From Paenibacillus amylolyticus (GTDB lineage Bacteria > Bacillota > Bacilli > Paenibacillales > Paenibacillaceae), in NCBI RefSeq assembly GCF_003719335.1, contig NZ_RIAS01000004.1, forward strand, positions 1 through 64,000: 64,000 nucleotides of DNA. Direction: 5' to 3'. The first letter of the stretch is position 1. Every line of letters begins with the position of its first letter. Of this stretch, positions 16,430 through 26,320 are shown in pieces. Both the position numbers and the translations under genes were made by a program. The notes under the pieces are model-generated. The model saw only the letters and a list, made by a program, of their open reading frames with translations. It made no database searches and was not told the origin of the DNA.

Positions 16430-19400
16430 TTGAAGCAAAGACGCAATGTAGGTAAACCGTTATTGTCCTTATTTCTGGCAATTATGCTTGTTTTGCAGAC
16501 AGTGATGTTCTCCACTGCTGCATATGCAGAGAGTGTACCTAACGATACTGGAATGGAAGCAGTTAGCGGATCTGACTCGCAGAGTATGGACAAACCGTCT
16601 TCGGTATCTGAGGCAGTGTACGATGTACCAGACAATTCCATAATGATGGCAGCAGCTGTCCCAATGGACAAAACAGCAGTATTTATGGAATCTAATGTAT
16701 CCTTCCCACTGGAGTTGAAGCAAGGGAATGTGGTTATTGATCTGAACGGTATTATTCAGGGACGAAAACCATTTACGCTCAAATCGGAAGGGCTCAAGGT
16801 ACCTGTCAATGGGGATGATTCCAATCCAACGAATGCAGATCCTGAGAAATACATTCAAAAGGGTGACTGGATTGAGCTGAAAAGAGAGGATTACTTCAAG
16901 GAAGTCGTGCTTCCGACAGCGACGAGACCCCTGTATGCACAGACTGACTCAGGCACCAAACAGCTGGGTACGACCTACTTTACTCCAAATAGCATTCGAG
17001 TTGTCTTCGACGGTGATGATAACTTTTTCAATGGTGTAGGACGAGGTATTACTTTCAGTTTCGAAACGACAGCTGATGCAGATGTAACAGGATTGAATTA
17101 CGGTGATAAAAAGCCTGTTAACATCTTTGGTAGTACATATCAGCTAGAGAATCCAAATGTTACAGCAGAGTATGGTATCACGTTAACCTCGCCTGGAATG
17201 ATCAGGTGGGATCAGTATAGTTATCGTGGAATTCAACCGGCTCAATTTGTTGAAGGCGCGATTACTTGGCAGTCAACCGCATCCGCGTCCGACCAGTTTG
17301 ATAAAACGATCAAATTGCCATTAGACGGGAAGACATTTTATACCAATCCCTCAGCATATAATACGGGATCTGGAAATTCACGCGGTATTTATGTGGAGGG
17401 TTCCTTCAAAGTTAACGATCAGAACGTATCCCCAGTCGTTGGAGCAGACGGATCGCTGACTTACATTTTCCCATCAGGAACAGGTCCAGAGCCAAAAGTG
17501 GAATATAAAACCTGGATTCCTAAGGAATCGTATTATTTCGAGTATCGGAACCCACCAAGCAATCTGGGGCGTAGCCACCGGGATATGAATGGTAAAGTGG
17601 AACTGAGACAAGACAATAGCATGCTTGTACAGGCTGGGCTGGAGATGACCTTTGCTCCCGACTGGATTCAATCCAGTGCCTCATACGATCATGCGAGTGA
17701 GACCATTACCTGGAAAGTCACGGTTAACCAATATAACAAAAGAGGGTTAAAGGACTTTACGATTACCAATGGTTTACCCGCCGGGCTGAACTTTTTATCG
17801 GCTGAATGGCAAGAGGATGGCACCGAATCTGGATTAACACCCATTACACCAGATGCAAACGGCGTGTATTCTTTTGGAAATATTAACGGTAAAGTGGATT
17901 TATTTATTAAAAGCAAAGTAATAAGTGGTTCCAGTTTCAGAATCGATCCTCGTGCCAACTGGAATCTGGATACACCGGCTGATATACAGAACAACGATGT
18001 GAAGGCGGGTACGAGGCCCACAGCTGTAACGGATGAGGCCATCGTTAACATCGGCGCGCATAATTTCACAAAGTCAGGCGCTGTATCTATAGAGGATTAT
18101 AACCAAGGTAGCATCACGTGGACGGTTAACCTTGCTCCACAATATGCTCTGCCGAATGCGGCAGTATATGATGTCTTGGTACATGGCGGTAATTTGGACG
18201 TCTTGGACAATGCCGTAGATGTAAGTGGTGAAGTGAGTGTAGAAACCATTGCGAAGATCAAAGCAAATGTAACTTCCGCGCAGCTTTGGAAGCAGTATAA
18301 GGCAGGAACGCTGAAGACGAGTGCAGACAATCTGACGATGAAGGCGATCCCTTTAACGGTGGATGGTAAAGTGGTGGCGGACTTGATTAAGGTGACTGGA
18401 TATACGGAAAATTCCGCATCTTTCAGCTTCCGTGCACTGGAGACCAACCCGGACATCCTTTTTAGACAGGACATCAACGTAGGGAAAACAAGTTCGAATC
18501 GTGCTTTGCTCATTGATGGCGAAAGCGTAAGACAAGCGCAAAACAGCGCCAATCTTCACCTTCGAATGCTGAACAAGGATATGCTCTTTGCTTCGAGACC
18601 ATTGAAAGTAGATGGCACACTTGAAAATGTTAGCCCAAATAACGTTAACAGTTACATTAGAAACGATAGTAATGATGCATGGACGATTTCTGCTTATGAC
18701 CGGACAACCAAGACAGTCACCTTCCGTCTAGGAGTAAACATGCCTGGATATAACACAGAGGAAATGGCTAAAGATGGCGGTAATCGAGTCATTAGCAATA
18801 TGAAGTTAGTGGATACATTGCCTGAAGGCTGGGAGTTTGTTCCTTTTTCTGAGGGTAAAGATTATGAGCTTTGGAAAGGATTTTCCGACAACGGTGCAGG
18901 TACAGAATACGGTACGAGAAACGATGCCAAAACGATTATTGAACCAGGCACTGATGCTCATGTCGTAAGCTCCTTCACCCATAATGGCAACGTAGGAACG
19001 TTCACTTTTTCTAAATTGGAAAGTCCTTATGTTATCTTGGTGAAGGCAAGACCTTCTAACGAAGCTTTAGAGGAATATTTGAACGAATACACGACGAGTG
19101 GCACGGACAAGCAGGTGTTATATAACAAAGCTGACCTCCATATGTCTTGGGGTGGAGTAGAAAAGATTGTCTCTGAACAGCGTAAGATTATCGTACCGAT
19201 CCAGACTTTGGGCAAGTCGGTAACTAAACCTGTTCCAGGTGTGTTGGAATGGACAGTAAACTATACTCCGCCGTTTAACATGAAGCAGGGCGTTTATCTG
19301 GAGGATACCCTGGGTGCAGGCATGAACCTACGTTATGAAGTTAACGGAAAGCTTGTGTTGACATCACCTAGTATGGCAGTCTATCCTGCTAAGCTAACAG

Positions 19401-22400
19401 CTAGTGGTACTCTGGAACGAGGTGAATCTCTCGACCTGAGCGACCCTAATAGCGAAGTTCAAGTAGAGGTTGCACCAGGTGCAGAAGGGACTACCGTTCT
19501 CAAATTCAAAATGAACAACCCGAATAAGTTTTACCAGTTTGTATACCAAACTGAAGTTGATCCTTCGAAAGCGAAAGCCGGAGATAAAATGGGCAACGAG
19601 GTGAAACTGAAGGGCGATGACAGTCTGAGTGCTGTCAGTGCCAGAAGTGAAAGTACACTGGACAGTTCAGACGTAGCAGGTAGTTCAAGCTCGAATGCTT
19701 TACTGCCTCTGAGAAAAGTAGATCCCAATGGAAATCCGCTTAAGGACGTAGAATTTACACTCTATAAAAAAGACAACGGAGCTACAGTTACCAAAGGGAA
19801 AACCGATAGTTTAGGGAAACTTAATCTGCTATTCCCTGACCCAGGCTACTATGAGCTGAAGGAAACGTATATTGACACAAATACCTGGTTGCCAACGACA
19901 AGGGTTTATCAAGTATATGTAGGAAATACACCAGGGAAACCACTCTGGGTAGACGGAGTAAAAGTAACCTCGGATCAACCGCTGATTGTGCCTACACCTG
20001 CCCAAGGCAAGCTGACCATTACCAACAAGGTAGAAGGCAACGGTAGTGATCCGAACAAAGGATTTGTATACACCGTGACCTTCGCTGGTGAAGGTAAGGA
20101 CGGAGACTATATCTATAAGAAATCGGATAATACGTCTGGAACGCTCAAAAATGGAGACAAGATCGTCCTCAAGCACGGGGAATCCGTATTGCTTCCTGCT
20201 TTGCCTGCGAATCTGGTCTATACCGTGACCGAGGACGATTATACGACCGCTGATGGCTATACAACTACACCTGATACGAGAGAACTGTCCGGCTCCATTG
20301 TGAACAAAGGTGATCATAAAGCGGACTTCATCAACGAACGAATCGTCAACAAGCTGACCATCAGTAATACGGTCATGGGCAACGGTGGCGATAAGACGAA
20401 GGAATTCGAGTATACCATCCACTTTGAGGATACAGGCAAAGATGAAAGATACTCCTACATGAAGTCGGATAATAGTACAGGCACGATCAAGTCAGGCGAC
20501 ACTTTCCGCCTCAAGGACGGAGAGACACTGGATATTTCAGGCCTGCCTAAACATCTGAAATACACAGTTAGCCAAAAAGATTACACAACCGATGAATACA
20601 TGACTACTCCTGAGGAACGGTATTATTCCGAAGTGATGAAAGGCATGGATGAAGAAGCTCCATTCACGAACGTGCGCGTCTTGAAGGGCGGACTACTCAT
20701 CAGCAACACAGTGAAAGGCAAAGACGAAGATAAGAGCAAGCCGTTTAAGTACACAGTCACCTTCACAGGTGAGGGATCAGATGAGTCCTACGCCTACGAG
20801 AAGTCAGATGGCAGCAAGGGCATGATCAAGAACGGCGATAGCTTCGAGCTTACCGATGGCCAGACACTTATTGTGCAAGGACTGCCGTCATCTCTCGAGT
20901 ATACGGTAACGCAGGATGATTATACGAAAGATGGTTATGTGACAGACCCTGAACGTTTTGTTCGCACGGGTGTGATTCCGGAGAAAAAAGCGGCGGAGGC
21001 TAAATTTAAGAATACTCGCCCTTATCTGGAAGGTGTACTGCGTGACAACAATACAGGAGAAGTCATTCCGAATGCATCCATCACAGTGACCGATCTGAAG
21101 ACAGGCGAAGAGCTTCAGATTGAGACAAATGAGAAGGGTGAATATGCGGTCCCAGCCGTAGCCGATACGGACTACACGATCACATATACGAAGTTGTACC
21201 GAGTAGGCGGGAGAGATGTACCTGTTAAGTTTACGCAAAAAGCAAATGTAAACAGCAGTGTTACAGACGAGACTATTCCAGCGGATATCACGGCTGTAGG
21301 TATCATTATGCTCAAACAAATGGACGGAACAACAGAGCTATTTAACAGCTTGCATACCAGCCATATGTATATCTACCTGAAAGACAGAGACGGTAATTAT
21401 ATTACGGAAAATGGTCACCCTAAGGCTTTTCCAATGGCTTCGAACGGAACTTTCTCCGTGGAAGGGTTAAGCGAACAGAAGTATACCATGGAAGTTCGTT
21501 ATCAAGTGGAGACTGGTGAGGAGTTACTCCTCAAAGTGACGCAACTCGACGTGAAAGCTAACGGAGAGCTGAATATTTCTGAGGAATTAGTTGACCCTTA
21601 CGGTACGGTCTATGATGAAACTACAGGAACTGCGAGCACGGGCAAGAAAATTGAGGGAGCCATAGTTACACTGTATTATGCGGATACACAGCGGAATAGA
21701 GATAAAGGCCGCATTCCGGGTACAAAAGTAACCCTACCAGCGGTTCCGAATTTCCCGCCGCACGACAACAAGAGTCCAGAGCAGGATAGCGATGTCAATG
21801 GATTCTATGCGTACATGGTATTTCCTGAAGCAGATTACTATCTGGTCGTAACGAAGGATGGATACGAAACGCACACTAGCGGTACGATTTCTGTAGATTT
21901 TGACATTGTCAAATACGACGTGCCAATGAAGCCGATCCGTTCAGGTGGTGGCTCCGGCGGCAACAGCGGAGGCAACAATGGCAACAGTGGAACCAATAAC
22001 GGTACTCCAGGAACGAACACCGGCAACAGTGGAACCGACCCTGGTATCCCAGGAATCAACAACGGTACTCCAGGAACGAACAATGGGAACGGTGGGACCG
22101 ATAATGGTATTCCAGGAACCAACAACGGTACTCCAGGAACGAACAATGGGAACAGTGGAACAGATAATGGTGTTCCAGGAACCGATAACAGTATCCCAGG
22201 AACTGACACTGGCAACAGCGGAACCAATAACGGTACTCCGGGAACGAACACCGGCAACAGTGGAACCAATAACGGTACTCCAGGAACAAACACTGGCAAC
22301 ACCGGAACCAATAATGGCAACAGTGGAGCGAGCAAAGGTGACCATGTTACGGATGACGTTAGCAACGAGTTGGACGATGCTCCGAAAACAGGAGACAACA

Positions 22401-22495
22401 GTATATCGCCAATGTTCTATATGATTTTGGCACTGATGTCCTTGATCACGATCGCTTTCTGTCTGCTCGGTAACAAGAAGAAAAAGCACATTTAA
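16430..22495 (+). CDS. Sortase-anchored multidomain adhesin
   Basis: 2021 residues from TTG 16430, chosen because GGAGGAG lies 9 nt upstream; an ATG at 16412 overlaps that site. Signal peptide 1-34 (LLSLFLAIMLVLQTVMFSTAAYA). A long beta-rich N-terminal region with repeated adhesin/DUF11-like modules covers about 50-1080. It is followed by a SpaA/Cna-B-type domain (about 1087-1170; LPLRKVDPNGNPLKDVEFTL) and three homologous domains of about 110 residues (about 1192-1300, 1306-1410, 1417-1525; LTISNTV, YTVTF, YTVTEDDYTT). A carboxypeptidase-regulatory-like module follows (about 1530-1835), then an Asn/Gly/Thr heptapeptide stalk (about 1838-1970). The C terminus is a sorting signal: APKTG at 1984-1988, a hydrophobic helix, and NKKKKHI. 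The first position is Ala rather than Leu, fitting the PPXTG-like motifs reported for some class B sortases. The sortase is the next gene. The product should be wall-linked and adhesive; its ligand is unknown. Confidence 0.85.
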   Translation: MKQRRNVGKPLLSLFLAIMLVLQTVMFSTAAYAESVPNDTGMEAVSGSDSQSMDKPSSVSEAVYDVPDNSIMMAAAVPMDKTAVFMESNVSFPLELKQGNVVIDLNGIIQGRKPFTLKSEGLKVPVNGDDSNPTNADPEKYIQKGDWIELKREDYFKEVVLPTATRPLYAQTDSGTKQLGTTYFTPNSIRVVFDGDDNFFNGVGRGITFSFETTADADVTGLNYGDKKPVNIFGSTYQLENPNVTAEYGITLTSPGMIRWDQYSYRGIQPAQFVEGAITWQSTASASDQFDKTIKLPLDGKTFYTNPSAYNTGSGNSRGIYVEGSFKVNDQNVSPVVGADGSLTYIFPSGTGPEPKVEYKTWIPKESYYFEYRNPPSNLGRSHRDMNGKVELRQDNSMLVQAGLEMTFAPDWIQSSASYDHASETITWKVTVNQYNKRGLKDFTITNGLPAGLNFLSAEWQEDGTESGLTPITPDANGVYSFGNINGKVDLFIKSKVISGSSFRIDPRANWNLDTPADIQNNDVKAGTRPTAVTDEAIVNIGAHNFTKSGAVSIEDYNQGSITWTVNLAPQYALPNAAVYDVLVHGGNLDVLDNAVDVSGEVSVETIAKIKANVTSAQLWKQYKAGTLKTSADNLTMKAIPLTVDGKVVADLIKVTGYTENSASFSFRALETNPDILFRQDINVGKTSSNRALLIDGESVRQAQNSANLHLRMLNKDMLFASRPLKVDGTLENVSPNNVNSYIRNDSNDAWTISAYDRTTKTVTFRLGVNMPGYNTEEMAKDGGNRVISNMKLVDTLPEGWEFVPFSEGKDYELWKGFSDNGAGTEYGTRNDAKTIIEPGTDAHVVSSFTHNGNVGTFTFSKLESPYVILVKARPSNEALEEYLNEYTTSGTDKQVLYNKADLHMSWGGVEKIVSEQRKIIVPIQTLGKSVTKPVPGVLEWTVNYTPPFNMKQGVYLEDTLGAGMNLRYEVNGKLVLTSPSMAVYPAKLTASGTLERGESLDLSDPNSEVQVEVAPGAEGTTVLKFKMNNPNKFYQFVYQTEVDPSKAKAGDKMGNEVKLKGDDSLSAVSARSESTLDSSDVAGSSSSNALLPLRKVDPNGNPLKDVEFTLYKKDNGATVTKGKTDSLGKLNLLFPDPGYYELKETYIDTNTWLPTTRVYQVYVGNTPGKPLWVDGVKVTSDQPLIVPTPAQGKLTITNKVEGNGSDPNKGFVYTVTFAGEGKDGDYIYKKSDNTSGTLKNGDKIVLKHGESVLLPALPANLVYTVTEDDYTTADGYTTTPDTRELSGSIVNKGDHKADFINERIVNKLTISNTVMGNGGDKTKEFEYTIHFEDTGKDERYSYMKSDNSTGTIKSGDTFRLKDGETLDISGLPKHLKYTVSQKDYTTDEYMTTPEERYYSEVMKGMDEEAPFTNVRVLKGGLLISNTVKGKDEDKSKPFKYTVTFTGEGSDESYAYEKSDGSKGMIKNGDSFELTDGQTLIVQGLPSSLEYTVTQDDYTKDGYVTDPERFVRTGVIPEKKAAEAKFKNTRPYLEGVLRDNNTGEVIPNASITVTDLKTGEELQIETNEKGEYAVPAVADTDYTITYTKLYRVGGRDVPVKFTQKANVNSSVTDETIPADITAVGIIMLKQMDGTTELFNSLHTSHMYIYLKDRDGNYITENGHPKAFPMASNGTFSVEGLSEQKYTMEVRYQVETGEELLLKVTQLDVKANGELNISEELVDPYGTVYDETTGTASTGKKIEGAIVTLYYADTQRNRDKGRIPGTKVTLPAVPNFPPHDNKSPEQDSDVNGFYAYMVFPEADYYLVVTKDGYETHTSGTISVDFDIVKYDVPMKPIRSGGGSGGNSGGNNGNSGTNNGTPGTNTGNSGTDPGIPGINNGTPGTNNGNGGTDNGIPGTNNGTPGTNNGNSGTDNGVPGTDNSIPGTDTGNSGTNNGTPGTNTGNSGTNNGTPGTNTGNTGTNNGNSGASKGDHVTDDVSNELDDAPKTGDNSISPMFYMILALMSLITIAFCLLGNKKKKHI
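21943..22340 (+). repeat. Heptapeptide-coding stalk repeat in the adhesin
   Basis: 21-nt units encoding patterns such as NNGTPGT and NTGNSGT, often alternating as a 42-nt pair, about 18 units. It reads open on other frames and strands too, which explains the spurious antisense ORFs here. Confidence 0.85.
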
Positions 22496-22517
22496 TGACC
22501 GGAAAGGCGGTAAGAAC

Positions 22518-23294
22518 ATGAACAAAACCAAAAAAATTCTTATCGCCATTTCCTCCTTTGTGTTGGTATTTTCCCTCATCGGTGTTTCGAGAACGCTGCT
22601 GCGAGATTATGCTGAGCAACAGAAAATAGATGAGTTGGCGAACATGTGGGAGAAAGGGTCGAATAAAAACGGAGGGGATGCAATCCCCTCTTTTTTGTTC
22701 AATAAGAAGAAAAATCCAGTTATGCTCCCTGAATTTCGAGCCCTTTACGAACGGAACTCGGACATTGTGGGCTGGCTAAAGATTGGCGGCACTCGAATTG
22801 AGTACCCGGTTATGCAAAATCCACAGGATGTGGAGTATTATCTCAATCATGATTTCGATAAGAGGGAAACCCAAGGTGGCCTTCCTTTTTTGGACAGGCA
22901 TAGCCAGATCAGGGGTTCAGATATTTTGCTGATTCATGGACATCATATGAAAAGTGGCTGGATGTTTAAAGATCTAATGAAATACAAAAGTGAAAGCTTT
23001 TATAAAGAGCACGTTACATTCGAGTTTAGCACGCTTTACGAAAAGGAAGAGTACGAGATTGTTGCTGTGATTCTATCCAAAGTGTATCGTAAATCAGATG
23101 ACGTGTTTAAATACTATCAAATTGGGGATGTACAGACATCCACCGAGTTTGATTCATATGTTCAAAATATCAAAAAACTCGCTCTTTACGACACAGGTGT
23201 AAACGCTCAGTATGGTGATAAGCTTGTTGTACTGTCCACATGTGAATATTCGACTGAGAATGGCCGGCTAGCGGTAGTTGCTAGAAAGCGTTAA
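22518..23294 (+). CDS. Class B sortase
   Basis: 258 residues with an N-terminal membrane anchor (about 7-25: ILIAISSFVLVFSLIGVS) and the catalytic domain outside. Catalytic residues visible are His142 in HGHHMKSGWMFKDL, Cys242 in VVLSTCEYS, and Arg250 in NGRLAVVARK; the HxMxxGxMF pattern is typical of SrtB. The enzyme cleaves a sorting motif and joins the substrate to peptidoglycan or a pilus subunit. It starts 22 bp after the adhesin stop codon, behind AAAGGCGG, with a shared terminator after it. This makes it the dedicated sortase of that adhesin. Confidence 0.9.
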   Translation: MNKTKKILIAISSFVLVFSLIGVSRTLLRDYAEQQKIDELANMWEKGSNKNGGDAIPSFLFNKKKNPVMLPEFRALYERNSDIVGWLKIGGTRIEYPVMQNPQDVEYYLNHDFDKRETQGGLPFLDRHSQIRGSDILLIHGHHMKSGWMFKDLMKYKSESFYKEHVTFEFSTLYEKEEYEIVAVILSKVYRKSDDVFKYYQIGDVQTSTEFDSYVQNIKKLALYDTGVNAQYGDKLVVLSTCEYSTENGRLAVVARKR

Positions 23295-23330
23295 GGTCGA
23301 TGACAAAACACGAAATTTTTGGGTTTCATC

Positions 23331-23366
23331 TCGCGTGCTCTCTTTTAGAGCACGCGATTTTTTTGT
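23331..23366 (+). terminator. Terminator of the adhesin-sortase operon
   Basis: A perfect 11-bp stem TCGCGTGCTCT / AGAGCACGCGA, a 5-nt loop, then TTTTTTTGTTTT. Confidence 0.9.
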
Positions 23367-23510
23367 TTTATCCCCTAGCTCTTAATAAAGTTCCAGGAAT
23401 GAGTTTAAACGTAGGTGGATTAGAGAAAAGAAAAGTCTTCTTTATAATGGTGATGAGGGCTATTTACGAATAAACAAGTGAATATCAGATTCTGGAGAGG
23501 GAGTTGTAAT

Positions 23511-24149
23511 GTGACGATAGAGAATCATGCGAATATTTTGACTACTAGAGTAGAATCTATTCTTTATTATGCCAAACCGTTCTTAACCAATGAACATAGA
23601 GCAGGCTGGATCGGCGGCAATGCACCCGATTTTTTTGACGACCAATCAGAGCTCATCCATGAAGGTAACCAAAAATATGCTTTTTATCTGAGCCTTAACC
23701 ACCCCTTCAAACCCGATAGCATGATTTCGATCTTTATCCCTGAAAATCGTGAAACCTATCTGGAAAATAACATCTATCCTGATTGCTCAGTCAAGGTGAT
23801 TGAACATCCTGTTTCGACGGAAAGCACCCAGGAATCCTTTACTCACAAGGATCTGATAAAACACTCTATCTTATTCGGAGAACGAAGCAAGGACGAAGAC
23901 TCAATGGAGCAGCCCTTTTTGATTAAGGCGGGCGGTAATCCGAGACTGATTCAGGATGAAGACTATTATTTCGCAAAACTCAAGAAAGAGTCACTGTCGT
24001 TCTTCTTCCAAGTTGATGAAGATGGTTATCCCGATACATTGATTCGAGAGGATGGCGATTATCCATTTGGTTTCGGTTCGCTATACATTTTCGCTAAAAT
24101 AGGTACAGAAATACAGCATCCCGTAGCAGGTTTCTGTCAGTTTTCTTAA
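23511..24149 (+). CDS. Uncharacterised protein, possibly DUF1963/YwqG-like
   Basis: 212 residues from GTG 23511, with GGAGAGGGA 9 nt upstream; an in-frame GTG at 23478 lacks a ribosome site. It is soluble and acidic. The segments AGWIGGNAPDFFDD, QKYAFYLSLNHPF, DDYYFAKLKKESLSFFFQVDEDGYPD and YPFGFGSLYIFAK resemble the cytoplasmic DUF1963/YwqG family (LGGxP, FxLQxDxD, GxGxGYxF) in order, though loosely. No catalytic residue set is known for that family. It appears to be monocistronic, lying between two terminators. Confidence 0.5.
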   Translation: MTIENHANILTTRVESILYYAKPFLTNEHRAGWIGGNAPDFFDDQSELIHEGNQKYAFYLSLNHPFKPDSMISIFIPENRETYLENNIYPDCSVKVIEHPVSTESTQESFTHKDLIKHSILFGERSKDEDSMEQPFLIKAGGNPRLIQDEDYYFAKLKKESLSFFFQVDEDGYPDTLIREDGDYPFGFGSLYIFAKIGTEIQHPVAGFCQFS

Positions 24150-24191
24150 GTGAAATAGACGAATTTCTTAAGCGCAATAGACGAAAATCGC
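24145..24191 (+). repeat. Short direct repeat
   Basis: CTTAAGTGAAATAGACGAATTT is followed at once by CTTAAGCGCAATAGACGAAAAT. The two 22-nt units differ at a few positions. The first unit covers the stop codon of the preceding gene. Confidence 0.6.
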
Positions 24192-24297
24192 AAGTCATGA
24201 AGTCCTCGGTCGTCCTGTCCTCTGCAGCGGTTATTTGGGGAGAGGGGAATTGGATACCTCGTTGCTTCGAGATATGTAAGTCTTGAGAATGCCTATA

Positions 24298-24335
24298 AAC
24301 GCTACTGACATAACGTTGTCAGTGGCGTTTTTTTA
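24298..24335 (+). terminator. Intrinsic terminator
   Basis: 13-bp stem AACGCTACTGACA / TGTCAGTGGCGTT (one G-T pair), loop TAACGT, followed by TTTTTT. Confidence 0.8.
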
Positions 24336-24420
24336 TAATCAGATCAGTACAGCAAAGAAGAGAGGCAAGGAACAAGATTTAGGGAGAAATAATGAAGAAG
24401 ACGAGGAAGGATGATCTATT

Positions 24421-24831
24421 GTGAATTTTGCTTCTGTACGCATGATTACTGAAGATGTAGATAGCCTGGTGGCGTTCTATGAGCACGTCCTTAGGGTATC
24501 GGCGGAGCGCTCTGCACCTGTATTTGCAGAGTTTGTTTTACCATCATGTACGCTTGCTATCGGGCACACCCAGACCACAGCATTATTTGGAGTCGACGCT
24601 GCAAATGCATCCAGGGCCATGAATCATCCGGTCATTTTGGAGTTTCATGTTGCTGATATCGAAGCGGAATATGAGCGCCTGAGAACATTCATTCATGATT
24701 GGGTGCAACAACCAACCACAATGCCGTGGGGAAACCGCTCGATGCTATTCCGTGATCCGGAGGGCAACTTGGTAAACTTTTTTGAACCGATAAGCAAAGA
24801 AGCGATCCAAAGATTTAATAAGAGACATTGA
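24421..24831 (+). CDS. VOC-superfamily (glyoxalase/dioxygenase fold) protein
   Basis: 136 residues from GTG 24421 behind AGGAAGGA. Two beta-alpha-beta-beta-beta modules are visible. The first (FASVRMITEDVDSLVAFYEHVL, then FAEFVLPSCTLAIG) and the second (VILEFHVADIEAEYERLRTF, then GNRSMLFRDPEGNLVNFFEP) have the typical RDPxGNxxxF ending. VOC proteins use a metal or bind drugs or small ligands; the His after LEF and the Glu in FFEP could be metal ligands. Likely roles are glyoxalase-like chemistry or binding-type resistance (bleomycin or fosfomycin relatives), which I cannot separate here. It is a single gene followed by a family B terminator. Confidence 0.75.
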   Translation: MNFASVRMITEDVDSLVAFYEHVLRVSAERSAPVFAEFVLPSCTLAIGHTQTTALFGVDAANASRAMNHPVILEFHVADIEAEYERLRTFIHDWVQQPTTMPWGNRSMLFRDPEGNLVNFFEPISKEAIQRFNKRH

Positions 24832-24862
24832 CCCGTAAATATACGCATAAAAATCAGCTCAC

Positions 24863-24907
24863 GTCTTGCTACGGTTTCAATAAACCAGTATACAGGGCGT
24901 TTTTTTC
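24863..24907 (+). terminator. Terminator-like hairpin, dispersed family B copy 2
   Basis: GGTTT / AAACC core with a longer imperfect stem, followed by CAGGGCGTTTTTTT. Its sequence parallels 29453-29495. Confidence 0.6.
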
Positions 24908-25069
24908 CTGTTTTTAGAGGGGAAAAGCAACTGATAACTACTGGCGGCAATTCAGCTCCTAAGTATTTCCTTCTTGTGGTAATATAAGTGAGTCAGTACA
25001 TATTCTGCGCTTAGCGAATGAAAAGATCAGCTTGAGTACGAGACATCTATGGATAGGGAGTGATTTGGA

Positions 25070-26320
25070 GTGAGTCAGTTTCTTCAGATGGGGGCAAATA
25101 CAACTTTAAGTTCAGCAAAAGGGAGTATCAAGATTAGCCACGAGATTTCGAATTCTATCGATGTTTCATTAACGGCCTTCCTTTTAACGGATTCTGACAA
25201 GGTACAAGGCGATAGCGGGATCATTTTTTACAATCAACCAACAAGTTCCACAGGTGTAGCCACTCTTTTACCATCCGAGCAAGTGGGCAATACAAAAGTA
25301 CATAGAATTAATTTTGATATGGATAAAGTACCTGAAGGGATAACCAAAATAGCGATAACACTGACAGAGGATCAGAACACTGGATTTTCGAATGTGAAAA
25401 ATCTGACAGCCGAAATATGTACTGACAGTACAATTATTCAGTTATCACCCTCTGTTTTCACAAACGAAAATGGAATCGTAGTTCTGGAATTATATCTAAG
25501 GAATGGGCAAACCAAGGCAAAATCAATCTGGCGCGGATTTAATTCCGGGCTTGAAGGATTATGTAAAAACTATGGTGTTGAGGTTGAAGCGGACGAGCCG
25601 AGCAAGCCTGCCGAACCTCAGAATACTTCCGATCAATCATCAAAAACCCCTGATTCAACAAGTGTTGCTGCTGCTGATCATAAAAATACGCAACCATCCA
25701 AGTCATCATTAAACCTTCAAAAGGTGACGGGTAAGATTAACCTCGAAAAAGGGCAAAAGTCAGTACTCATTGATAAAACACCAGAAATTACAGCTACAGT
25801 ATCATGGGAGACTGGAACGGATTATGATATCTACGCTTTGGTCTACAATAAGGATGGGAAGCAGATTGATGTAGCTATGTTCGGTGCAAAGGGCGTACCT
25901 CCTCTTCAAAGCTTTGGTAACGGGGCCGTGGAACATATGGGCGATGTGGGAAGAAGCAACCAAGCCATTAAGACAGAGGTTATCAAATTAAGATTAAGAG
26001 ATGATATTCTTGCCGTTGTTCCTGTCGTTTATTCAGCTCAGTCCAATGGGACAGGTTCTTTCTACAGATACAAGGTCTCGATGAGTATAGATAATCATGA
26101 GGGAACCTCTGTTACGATCTCGGCTAAGAATGCTAATAACAATGATAAGATATATACCTGTGTACCAGGAATACTGTATAACACACCAGACGGTGTAATC
26201 ATAAGTCCATTGGAGCTTTATAGTAAGCCTAATTCAGAGAATAGGCCCAAGCTCAAGATGGGATCTTCCAAAATGGTAGAAGTGATCATGGATAAAGGGC
26301 CGATGAATGACTATAAATAA
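25070..26320 (+). CDS. Double TerD-domain protein
   Basis: 416 residues from GTG 25070. The N-terminal domain (about 1-180) has the TerD pattern: VSLTAFLLTDSDKVQGDSGIIFYNQ, IDFDMDKVPEGITKIAITLT, NENGIVVLELYLRNG and a FNSGLEGLCKNYGV ending. A Ser/Thr/Pro linker (about 180-220) leads to a second, diverged domain (SWETGTDYDIYALVYNKDG, VEHMGDVG). TerD proteins bind calcium and act in tellurite, phage and stress-related Ter systems whose chemistry is unresolved. The usual ter partners (TerC, TerB, other TerD/E copies) are absent from the flanks. It is an isolated gene in the cytoplasm. Confidence 0.75.
   Translation: MSQFLQMGANTTLSSAKGSIKISHEISNSIDVSLTAFLLTDSDKVQGDSGIIFYNQPTSSTGVATLLPSEQVGNTKVHRINFDMDKVPEGITKIAITLTEDQNTGFSNVKNLTAEICTDSTIIQLSPSVFTNENGIVVLELYLRNGQTKAKSIWRGFNSGLEGLCKNYGVEVEADEPSKPAEPQNTSDQSSKTPDSTSVAAADHKNTQPSKSSLNLQKVTGKINLEKGQKSVLIDKTPEITATVSWETGTDYDIYALVYNKDGKQIDVAMFGAKGVPPLQSFGNGAVEHMGDVGRSNQAIKTEVIKLRLRDDILAVVPVVYSAQSNGTGSFYRYKVSMSIDNHEGTSVTISAKNANNNDKIYTCVPGILYNTPDGVIISPLELYSKPNSENRPKLKMGSSKMVEVIMDKGPMNDYK

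Noticed and set aside
21838..22579. Long antisense ORFs in the adhesin stalk
   Set aside because: They are open because the 21-nt repeat lacks stops in several frames. They encode VPGVPLLV- or CSTVxx-type low-complexity repeats with no ribosome site.
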